Shown here: in pieces, positions 8,701 to 16,100 of the stretch
Layout: each line of letters starts with the position of its first letter
Numbering within the stretch: position 1 is the first letter of the stretch
Source: a virus
Virus record (IMG/VR): IMGVR_UViG_3300037961_003817
Coordinates: 10,345-32,150 of that record
Length of the DNA: 21,806 nt
Direction: 5' to 3' (one strand)
Notes under the pieces: generated by a model
What the model was told of the DNA's origin: nothing
The model's database searches: none
What the model saw: only the letters and a program-made list of their open reading frames with translations
Translations under genes and position numbers: made by a program

Positions 8701-9989
8701 TAACAGTCGCTGTAGATGCCGGAAATTCTGTAAATAGTCCAATAGTTACAAGAGATGGTAATAATGGCTCTAATAGTAATAATGCGGATGATTTGTTATA
8801 TAGTATAACTGCTGGTAATACTAATAATTATTTTAGTATAGAATCTACAACAGGTAAAATTTGGAAATCTAGTAATACTCCTATTGGAGTTTACACTTTA
8901 ACGTTAAAAATAGATGATGCAGTTCTTAATGGTGTTCCACAAACAGGTAGTTTAAATGTAACTAAAACTCAAGAAATAACTGTTGGGGCAACAGCTGTTA
9001 ATGCTGGCATAAAATCAACATGTAGAAATGTTGGAAGTGCCGGGAATGCCGCTACAAATCAATTATCAGCACCTATAAATGGTTCTGCGGTTACTGGTGT
9101 TTGGTATCTTAGTGACAGTACTTTAGCTTCTAATGATTTACCAATAACGCCAACGGCTGCTCAAGCAGGGTTTTCACAAGGTGGAGGATTTAAAATAGGT
9201 AGTGCATTATCACAAGGAACAGTAGTGTTCCAATGTATCATCCAGCAGGCTTTTACGAGTAATGGTGGAGATGCTTTCTTTACTAATACAGAAGGTGGTG
9301 TAACTTGGAAAGTTTATTATAGAGACCCAAATGGAGCTAATACTTGGAATCAAATCGCGGATATAAATAACTTTGATCAAAATCCGGTAGCTGCTACAGG
9401 TATTCTTACTAATAATACATTAGATGCGGCAGACGCAGTTGGTAAACAAGCTTCTGTAGCTTTTGCTTTTGATGAAGTGGGTGAATATGCTGTATGTGCT
9501 ACGGAATTAGTAACTAATCAAGCCCAAGTTAATGCAGATGCTATTTGTGCATGGGTAAACTCTAATGATTTATATTACAGTGATTGTGTAATTGAAAACG
9601 CAGTTAATGTCCCGGATAGTGGAACACCTAAGGCTTATAAATATGATGTATCAGCTACTCAAACATCTTATGGATGTGTTGCGACAACTTCTACACATTA
9701 TTATGCACCAATACCTTATGCTCAATATGTAGATTTATTTTATAGTAATGTTGGTTTAACAACACCTGTAGAGCCTGCTTCTAGCGAGTTTAGAACATTT
9801 AATACGGATACTGCAACAAGTGAGCCTTTTGATCATATTAAAGTATCAGCTAAGTTTGGTACAGATGGAATAAAAATAGCTCCAACTATAAGTGAAAAAG
9901 TTTGTAATTCAGGTGCATATGCAGTTGCTTGTCAAGGTGGATTTAGTACTTGTGCACAACCAATGCCAGGTGCAACCGGCTGGGTGTAA
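5790..9989 (+). CDS. Giant tail protein: propeller-like N-terminal part, Ig-like and cadherin-like domains, Cys-rich end
   Basis: This is a 1399-residue structural tail protein. The N-terminus (AEIKNSFLKSKMNKDLDDRL, with GEYRDAQNIS and ENVLGN) and LLFWTDNLNQPRKINV near 125-140 suggest a beta-propeller-type tail hub like the P22 gp10 or crAss-phage muzzle class; this is by resemblance only. An Ig-like insert occupies about 183-245. A conserved RFSYRFKFDDEEYS stretch follows near 275-289, then NPLGWYSYKIVVKQ and RDLSEVGPEQKQFRSSVRLY blocks near 643 and 706-725. FYETSTTGLIADLN starts at about 822. Residues 956-1065 look cadherin-like (NIAPEF, then YFSIESTTGKI, then GVYTLTLKIDDA). From about 1079 to the end there are nine cysteines, an unusual density for this cluster, with no recognised domain. 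The distal half probably forms an exposed, variable, host-facing part. The gene ends in four consecutive stop codons. Confidence 0.75.
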   Translation: MAEIKNSFLKSKMNKDLDDRLIPNGEYRDAQNISVGKSESDDIGALENVLGNTLVPGTDLGNANLEVIGYFADDNNSTIYLFLTDNTNHYIYKYFNNTYTKLVEGSFLNFSKNNVITGVNLVENLLFWTDNLNQPRKINVTKSLGYYTKENQISVAKYNPYKALTLLKTVEVTGATCPPSTTLTLAQSNTNIKKGMLVVATTNAGAVKIAASEYLYVSNISGTTVTLNAAPASAVIATDTVKFLATTMTGKDITYDFNGGVDWPGDPDFLEDLFVRFSYRFKFDDEEYSLMAPFSQPAFIPQQKGYFLEDNENAAYRSTILDFMQNGVQNVELIIPLPDSQNKLGDQAADTYKITEIDILYKESDGRAVKVLDTIQTNTFDVNSTLTTYTYDYQSRKPYKTLPERQTVRVYDRVPVRALAQEVSGNRVIYGNFQSQHTPPASIDYNVGANAKSTTSFETWAEYPNHTLKQNRNYQVGFILADKFGRQSSVILSSVDDGRSLGGTFFGGSTFYHPYRSSTQNLKEWWGDALKVVINSSITSVKNLNTGVPGLYADAISNGFNTTGVATTINNNTYTFTLNGGDTSGIPVTNSYLRGEYTDFVKVTNVTGGPAYTVTTDGEINNELYLSNLNNPDIKFAYNLNNPLGWYSYKIVVKQQEQDYYNCYFPGFLDGYPGQSSVTFPTNEDGKTGHVVLLNDNINKVPRDLSEVGPEQKQFRSSVRLYGRVNNTVADNVQFFPVNVSGTQVLPLAMTADTIADADDLKMATSEITTPTNFYQLDTNPLIARLATLNSGTTTIGITDATMVPQLSVAETEPTESALQLFYETSTTGLIADLNADVETGFDGVAGLSALSYSQNENMAASTDLTGVFHPQNNQGSNFANTDISSVNMVVKDGTDATRTAEFNLITSGTGYKLQTANNQFVFRDDSSTKDVYTFSFTFTTNAGDTSTVTAAGSLGNIAPEFTAGGSLPDVTVAVDAGNSVNSPIVTRDGNNGSNSNNADDLLYSITAGNTNNYFSIESTTGKIWKSSNTPIGVYTLTLKIDDAVLNGVPQTGSLNVTKTQEITVGATAVNAGIKSTCRNVGSAGNAATNQLSAPINGSAVTGVWYLSDSTLASNDLPITPTAAQAGFSQGGGFKIGSALSQGTVVFQCIIQQAFTSNGGDAFFTNTEGGVTWKVYYRDPNGANTWNQIADINNFDQNPVAATGILTNNTLDAADAVGKQASVAFAFDEVGEYAVCATELVTNQAQVNADAICAWVNSNDLYYSDCVIENAVNVPDSGTPKAYKYDVSATQTSYGCVATTSTHYYAPIPYAQYVDLFYSNVGLTTPVEPASSEFRTFNTDTATSEPFDHIKVSAKFGTDGIKIAPTISEKVCNSGAYAVACQGGFSTCAQPMPGATGWV
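6336..6524 (+). other. Ig-like beta module inserted in the giant tail protein
   Basis: Residues 183-245 of the host protein, between AKYNPYKAL and DWPGDPDFLEDLFVRFSYRF, two segments that I recall as close neighbours in related phage proteins. The module has the pattern of small Ig-like phage domains: TLTLAQSNTNIKKGMLVV, then YLYVSNISGTTVTLNAAP and a final TDTVKFLA. It resembles the module in the preceding gene (residues 99-156 of that protein). Confidence 0.5.
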
Positions 9990-9998
9990 TAATGATAA
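9987..9998 (+). other. Four consecutive in-frame stop codons at the tail-gene junction
   Basis: The giant tail gene ends TAA TAA TGA TAA. The 32-bp gap also carries three consecutive TAA codons in the frame of the next gene (10007-10015) and a TAA in the third frame (10003-10005). Read-through or frameshift fusion of the two flanking proteins is therefore very unlikely. Confidence 0.9.
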
Positions 9999-10021
9999 AA
10001 AATAAGTAATAATAAAAGAAT

Positions 10022-11344
10022 ATGGCTGCTACATTAGAATTAAAATATTTTAACTCATATTGGTTGAAGAAATTATCTAATGTTGTGGATGCAAATCCGC
10101 AACCTACGGCACCTTATGCAAATGTACCACAAGCATATAATAATGATAATACTAATGACTGGTATATTGAAGAGGCTAGGATTAGGGGCGGTTATAATAA
10201 TACTATTACTGATTTAGGTGTAAAAGCACATATTGTTGAAGATAATCCTAATAATCAAAATAGATTTAATACAATGATTTATTCAGGTGTATTTAACTCT
10301 AGAACAGGCATAAACCAAACAAATGAATTTTCAGTAGGTGAAGATATAACAAGATCAGTAGATCCTGCAAAAGGATCGATACAAAAGTTATATGCAGAAG
10401 ATACAAATTTAATTATTTTCCAAGAAGACAAAATTAATAGAGCTTTAATAGACAAAGATGCTATATACTCTGCAGAAGGTAATCCAGCAGTTACATCTTC
10501 TAATGTTGTCATAGGTCAAATAGTTCCTTATCAAGGAGAATACGGTATATCAACCGACCCTACAAGTTTTGCTATATATGGTTATAGAAAATACTTTACG
10601 GATAGAAAAAGAGGTTGTGTACTTAGATTATCAAGCGCTGGAGAAATTATAGAAGTATCTGGTTATGGTATGCATGATTTCTTTAGAGATAACTTAACAT
10701 CTACGGCTGTTACTAAAGTTGTAGGTGGATGGGATATGCACACTAAAAACTATATTCTATCTATACAAACAGCATCAAGTTATAATACTTTATCGTTTGA
10801 TGAAAGTGTACAAGGTTGGACTAGTAGATTAACATATAAACCATCTTGGATATTTAGTTTATCATCTACGTTTTTTACAACTAATACAGGTAAATTATAT
10901 CAACATTATGGATCTGCACCTTACTGTAGTTTTTATGGAACAGTTTCAGATTCAACAGTAACGGTAGTTTTAAATGCTAAACCATCAACGGTTAAAGTAT
11001 TTCAAACAATAAATTATGAAGGTAGTGGAGATTGGACAGTAAGTTCTCTTGACGCCAGCTCAGGTGATGTGGCTTTGGTTCCAGTTTCTAAATATATACT
11101 ACCAACATCATTAACAGATTTTTCTAATGAACTATTTACTAATAGTTTTAAAAGAAAAGAAAATAAATATTTTGCAAATATACTTAATAACTCTTCTGCT
11201 ACAGCAGGAGAAGTAATATTTGGAAACAATATGACTGGTATTAAAGGATTCTTTAGTACAGTTAAGTTTAGTTTAAGTAACGCAGCAAATGAAAGAAAAG
11301 AATTATTTGCAGTATCTAGTGATACTGTAGAGTCATCATATTAA
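10022..11344 (+). CDS. Conserved tail structural protein, partner of the giant tail protein
   Basis: This 440-residue protein contains blocks I recall from the C-terminal part of very large tail proteins in other phages: GVFNSRTGINQTNEFSVGED near residue 90-109, SIQKLYAEDTNLIIFQEDKI near 120-139, YGYRKYFTDRKRGCVLRLSS near 187-206, GYGMHDFFRDNL near 215-226 and GGWDMHTKNYILSIQT near 238-253. The C-terminus ends GIKGFFSTVKFSLSN, then KELFAVSSDTVESSY, also a recalled family signature. The protein is beta-rich with Trp- and Tyr-containing repeats and probably completes the propeller or tail tip built by the upstream product. It starts 32 bp after that gene, with no Shine-Dalgarno sequence. Whether the two were once one gene is an inference. 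An independent tail knob or fibre-anchor role cannot be excluded. Confidence 0.7.
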   Translation: MAATLELKYFNSYWLKKLSNVVDANPQPTAPYANVPQAYNNDNTNDWYIEEARIRGGYNNTITDLGVKAHIVEDNPNNQNRFNTMIYSGVFNSRTGINQTNEFSVGEDITRSVDPAKGSIQKLYAEDTNLIIFQEDKINRALIDKDAIYSAEGNPAVTSSNVVIGQIVPYQGEYGISTDPTSFAIYGYRKYFTDRKRGCVLRLSSAGEIIEVSGYGMHDFFRDNLTSTAVTKVVGGWDMHTKNYILSIQTASSYNTLSFDESVQGWTSRLTYKPSWIFSLSSTFFTTNTGKLYQHYGSAPYCSFYGTVSDSTVTVVLNAKPSTVKVFQTINYEGSGDWTVSSLDASSGDVALVPVSKYILPTSLTDFSNELFTNSFKRKENKYFANILNNSSATAGEVIFGNNMTGIKGFFSTVKFSLSNAANERKELFAVSSDTVESSY

Positions 11345-11354
11345 TAAATAAATT

Positions 11355-12080
11355 ATGGGATTATTTAGTGGTTTAGGAAATTTGTTTGGTAGTTTTGCAC
11401 AAAAAGCTGGAGCAAAAAGAGCTCAAAGAAGAGCTGCTTCTGATAGAAGAAAAGCAACAGCTGAATTAAAAGCTTTAGAAAACAGCCGTCAAGCAATTAT
11501 AAATCCTTATGAAAATACAAAAGACCTTAGCTCTTTAGCTAAAGATTTATCAGGTAAATTATCAAATCCATTTGCTAGTTTAGGCGTTGCAACTGCAGCT
11601 GCTGATATGCAAGCAGAGCAAACAGATATTGCTTTAGCAAATACATTAGATACATTAAGAGCTACAGGCGCAAGTGCAGGTGGTGCAACCGCTTTAGCAC
11701 AAGCTGCTTTACAAAGTAAAAAAGGTGTAGCTGCAAGTATAGAACAACAAGAAGCTCAAAATGAAAAGCTTAGAGCACAAGGGCAACAACAATTAGAAAG
11801 ATTACAACTTCAAGAAGGTCAACGTATACAAGGTGTACAATTGGCCGAAGGTAGAAGAGTACAAACTGCTGATGCTGCTGGTCGAGCATTTATGTTCAAT
11901 GCCAAGGAAAGAAGAGAATCAGATAAAATAAATTATGTAAGAGGTCAAAAAGATATGGCAAAAAGGAGAGAACTTGGCGCTGCTCAAGCTAAATCTAATG
12001 CAATTGCGAACACATGGAGTGCCGTAGGCGAAATGGGTGATAGTTTAACAGGTGGAGGGGCCTTTGATTTGACTAAATAA
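11355..12080 (+). CDS. Putative internal virion / DNA-ejection protein (T7 gp14-like by position)
   Basis: This 241-residue protein begins with a Gly/Phe-rich N-terminus (GLFSGLGNLFGSFAQKAG), then long Ala-, Gln- and Arg-rich helical segments. SNPFASLGVATAAADMQAEQ and TDIALANTLDTLRATGASAG (about residues 73-112) form a low-complexity Ala-rich block that I recall as conserved in small ejection-type proteins of marine phages. Residues 150-171 hold two 11-residue repeats (LQLQEGQRIQG, VQLAEGRRVQT). Size, composition and position just before two further inner-virion candidates match the T7 gp14-gp15-gp16 order; such proteins are packed in the capsid and pass into the cell envelope at infection. 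No catalytic motif is seen. The gene starts 10 bp after its neighbour. Confidence 0.65.
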   Translation: MGLFSGLGNLFGSFAQKAGAKRAQRRAASDRRKATAELKALENSRQAIINPYENTKDLSSLAKDLSGKLSNPFASLGVATAAADMQAEQTDIALANTLDTLRATGASAGGATALAQAALQSKKGVAASIEQQEAQNEKLRAQGQQQLERLQLQEGQRIQGVQLAEGRRVQTADAAGRAFMFNAKERRESDKINYVRGQKDMAKRRELGAAQAKSNAIANTWSAVGEMGDSLTGGGAFDLTK

Positions 12081-12090
12081 AATTTAAAAC

Positions 12091-13161
12091 ATGGGATTAA
12101 AAGAAAAACTTTTAGAAAACAAACGCCTTAACGAAGAGACTCAACAAAAGGTTGCACAACAACATTCACAAGCTAGTTATGAACTAGGTTATAATGAAAG
12201 TGAAGATAAAGATGTTGACTATGCTAAATTATATGATCCATTTATTAAAGTATATGCTGATATACAATTAAATTTACAAAATAACACAAGCGAAAATCCT
12301 GCTTTTGATCGTCAATATGCTGAAAGCATAGTTAAAAGTGTTTCAGTAATACAAAGTGCATTAGAAAATATTTTATCAAATGTAGAAATATGGACACCTG
12401 CAGTTCAAAAAGCTGGTATGATGGGCGGTGTAGATCTTATGGGCACACCACAAAGTAGATATAGAGCTATGAATATATTTGCAGATGATTTAAAAGGCGT
12501 TATAGATATTGTAGCCGACAATGGTGATATAAATAGATTAGCTTATGATTTATATGATGATATGGGTTATGTTGAAAGGATTTATTTAAATAAATTAAAT
12601 AAGCTTTCCGAATCACAAGACATGTTTATATCTATACCAGACACCGGTCAAGAAAATATGGATTTTAAATTATTAAGTTCAGAAATATTTGAACAAGAGA
12701 AAGTAGGTGAAAATCCTGTACTAACTGGTGGTGTTACAGAAAGTTATAGAAAAACAGATAAAAATGGAGAACTCGTAATTGAAGAAGAAAAATTAAGTAA
12801 TGGAGATGTTCAACAGTTCTACGTAATAGATAAAGAAGCTATCGGAAATAGCATGCAGTTTAATACTGAAATGGATAAGATATCTGCTGGATTATTAGGA
12901 AGCTATGAAGGCTTTGATGAAGTAGTTGCTTTTAATAATAATATATTAGCAACAGTTACAGATCATTATTTAAAACCAGCAAAAGCTTTAAATAAACAAC
13001 AAGAAAAAAGATTTCAAGAAGATTATAAAAAGTGGTTTTTAGAAAAAGAAATAGGTAAACGATTCCCTATGGATGAACCACAACCTCCTCAACCAGAAGA
13101 ACAACCAGCTGAAGCAAGTCCAGAAATACAAGAAGAAGCAGCTGCAACTTTAATGCAATAA
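12091..13161 (+). CDS. Putative internal virion protein (T7 gp15-like by position only)
   Basis: I do not recognise a characterised domain in this 356-residue protein. It starts with a charged helical segment (LKEKLLENKRLNEETQQKVA, residues 3-22), has a helical middle with YDPFIKVYADIQLNLQ near 48-63 and a DLYDDMGYVERIYLNKLNKL stretch near 153-172, a short beta hairpin-like part near 211-250, and a Lys-rich helix near 305-325. The last 30 residues are Pro/Glu/Gln/Ala-rich, a probable disordered tail. It lies between a gp14-like gene and a giant gp16-like gene, with gaps of 10 and 6 bp, so a role in the same ejection complex is inferred from position. It ends with a double TAA. Confidence 0.55.
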   Translation: MGLKEKLLENKRLNEETQQKVAQQHSQASYELGYNESEDKDVDYAKLYDPFIKVYADIQLNLQNNTSENPAFDRQYAESIVKSVSVIQSALENILSNVEIWTPAVQKAGMMGGVDLMGTPQSRYRAMNIFADDLKGVIDIVADNGDINRLAYDLYDDMGYVERIYLNKLNKLSESQDMFISIPDTGQENMDFKLLSSEIFEQEKVGENPVLTGGVTESYRKTDKNGELVIEEEKLSNGDVQQFYVIDKEAIGNSMQFNTEMDKISAGLLGSYEGFDEVVAFNNNILATVTDHYLKPAKALNKQQEKRFQEDYKKWFLEKEIGKRFPMDEPQPPQPEEQPAEASPEIQEEAAATLMQ

Positions 13162-13167
13162 TAATTT

Positions 13168-16100
13168 ATGTCAGACTTTAATTTTCAAACTCCCTGTGAA
13201 GACCAAAATCTTACATCAGAAGAGTTAAAAAAATGTCAGCAAGAATATAAAAAATATCTAGCTAGAGAAAAAGCAGAAAAACGTTTTAGATTACAGCTTA
13301 AAAACACTGGGGGAAATAGATCTAAAAGCGCAGAATATGCGTTTAAAAAAAGACAAGAAGAAATTGATACTGATGGCGATGGAAATATAACTGCAGAGGA
13401 AACATCTAATTTTTATGATAGTCAAACAGGTGGTACAGCTTTAGTAGACGGATATCTTAATATTAAAAATATATACAACAGCGGTGAAAAAGATAATGAT
13501 ATAAGCAAAGGTATTTATGGAGATATAGAAAAAATATATAAATCAAGACAAAAAAATAGACCTTTTAAAGAAGATATAAATATACAGCAAAGGAAGAATA
13601 AATATGAAAATTTTGCTGAAGCATTAACGGATGATTTTTTAGAAATATGGAAACAGCAAGAAGGATATGAAGATAGGTACGCTTATAAAACATTAGGTTT
13701 AGGTAATGAATCAAGAGAAAAAAGTGGTTATAATAAAGCTTTAAAAATATGGCAAGAACAACAACAGCAAGTTTCCAATAATGAAATAGCTTCTATATAT
13801 GGTGAAGAAGTACTACAAAATTTTCTAAAAGGTTCTTATACTACTGGAGAATTTGGCTCTATGAAAACTGTTAAAGGTTTAGATATAAGCTTATTAGACC
13901 AAAAAAAAATAGATGCCAAAAGAAATGAATTAATATTAGAGGAAACTAAATTATTATTAGACCCAACCGGAGAAAGAGATTTAGACCCAGTATTGATGCC
14001 GGCTTTGGAAAAATATTTATATACTGATAAAGATAGGAATAAAGATGGCTTACTTCCTAATGAAGCTATTGTAAAACACAATACAGAGGAAAGGTTAAGA
14101 TTTATGGAGCTTGGATGTGGCGGATCTAGTCTTGCTGATTCAATACCATTAGGAAAAGAAATAACTTTAAATTGTAGAGGCAAGGAGCATACTTTTAAAT
14201 TAAAAGAATTTCAATCAAAAGAAGAAATTTATGAAACATTCCAAGAAGGACAACAGCAACTAAAAGAAAGATCTGAAGCTTTAAGTAAAGAAATTACTAA
14301 AGCTCAATCAGATGCTGCCCCGCTTTTAAAAACAGTAAATGATTTAAAAACTAAATTAGAAAACTATGGAGAAATAACTCCCCTTACTTCTCCAAGAACT
14401 AGATGGGCTTATCAACAAGATGTTAAAGATTATCAAAACGCAATTGAAGCTTATAATGGTAGTGAAGCTGGTAAAGAATTAGAGCGTTTAGCTGGGCGAA
14501 CAAATTTATTAAATGCTGAATATGATGCATTAGAAGCTGAAGGTGTAAAGCTAGATGATTATGGTATTTTATTAGAAGCGGGAAGTTTAAATTATAACTT
14601 GCTTGATAAAACTTTTGCAACGTTAAATGCTCAGTTTGTAGCGCCCGTGCAAGCATTAGTAGGGAGTATAGATAATGCCTTAGGTAAGTTATTTGATAAA
14701 GACTATAGTGACGCTAATTTAAAAAGCTCTATGAATTATTATAAAATGGCTCAAGAAGACATGGCTAATTTTGCAACATTTGGTAGTGATCATTTTGGAT
14801 TAGATGGTTTTGGGTTTGGAAGATACTTATTAAATTTAGCAGCTGACAATAGTTTTAGTATTGGAGCTACTTTATTGCCAGGAGGTTTTATTGGTGGTTT
14901 AGGCGGCAGGCTTTTAGCTAGAAATTTAACAGGCGCTGCACAAAAAGCTGCTTTCGCAACAGCTAATAAAATGGCACAAAGTGCAACTATGGCTACATTT
15001 TTTGTTAGTGGATCTGGAGATCAATGGGGTAAACTAACCTTAGCTAGCATGCAAGCAGATGAAAAACTAGCCGAAATCAATAAAGACTTGCTTAATGAAG
15101 AGCTTACACCTGAAATGAAAGAGCAATTAATGAGTGATAAGCAGTTTTATGAAAGTCAGAAAAACTTAAAATATGGTGGAGCGCAAAGAGCATTTGCTGC
15201 TATACTATATGGCGGTATGGACATGATTGGGGAAAGATTAGGATCATTAAGAGTTATAAGTAATTTACAAAAAGTAGGTAGTTCATATGCTAGACAAGGT
15301 ATACTTAAGTCTTGGAGAAAAAGCCAGATAGAGGGTATTAAAGCTACATTAACATCAGGTTATAGATTTGGGGCTGGTATAGGATCAGAATTGTTAGAAG
15401 AATCTTTTGTAAATCTTGGTACAGCTTTTGTTGATAGAAATATACTAGGTATTGATACAGGTTATTTAGACGGCTTTTCTACAGACTTTGCATTAAATAC
15501 AGCATTTACTAGTATAGCATTACAAAGTCCTTATATGGCAAATAATGTTATGAGTGGCGTTAGATACGAATTAATGTCTAATGCTGATAGAAAAGCTATG
15601 AGAAAAATCCATGGTGACTTAATGAGTATAACTACAAAACTTGAAAATGGTAAGTTAGATGGTAGTTTATCTAGTGCAGAAATAAAAGAATTACAAGACC
15701 AAAAACAAGATTTATTTGAGCAAGCTACGGTTTCAGATTTTTTAAGTATGAACTCTTGGACCAAACTTGATCAAAAGTCTAGAAACCAATTAATTGAAAT
15801 AGGTAGTGAATTAAGAGCTGCTGAAAAAGATTTATATTCTTTAACTAGTGATCCACAATTTGGTCAAGAAGGATTTTTAGAAGAAGTTACAGCTGCAGAA
15901 AAAAGGGTAGAAAAAATTGATGCAAAAAAAGCTGAACTATTAAAATCTAAAAAATTATCAGAATATAATCAAGCAGAAGCAGATTTTTTAAAGGCTAACC
16001 CGGATGCACAATTAGCTAATAGCACGGTAGCTAAAGCAAGAGTTCAAGTATATGAAGCAGCATTAGATATAGCGGGTTTTCAATATGACGGAACAACAGA

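Noticed and set aside
9992-10009. Five-codon reading frame (ATG ATA AAA AAT AAG TAA) in the tail-gene gap
   Set aside because: Too short to support as a gene; most likely a by-product of the A/T-rich stop-saturated spacer.
13366-13380. Asp-x-Asp-x-Asp as an RNA polymerase active site in the giant protein
   Set aside because: The surrounding residues match an EF-hand calcium loop (Gly at 6, Ile at 8, Glu at 12), and no other polymerase motif is visible.
13836-14183. 115-codon open frame on the minus strand
   Set aside because: It lies wholly inside the giant gene, is rich in Ser, Leu and Asn as expected of antisense to A-rich coding DNA, and has no gene-like context.
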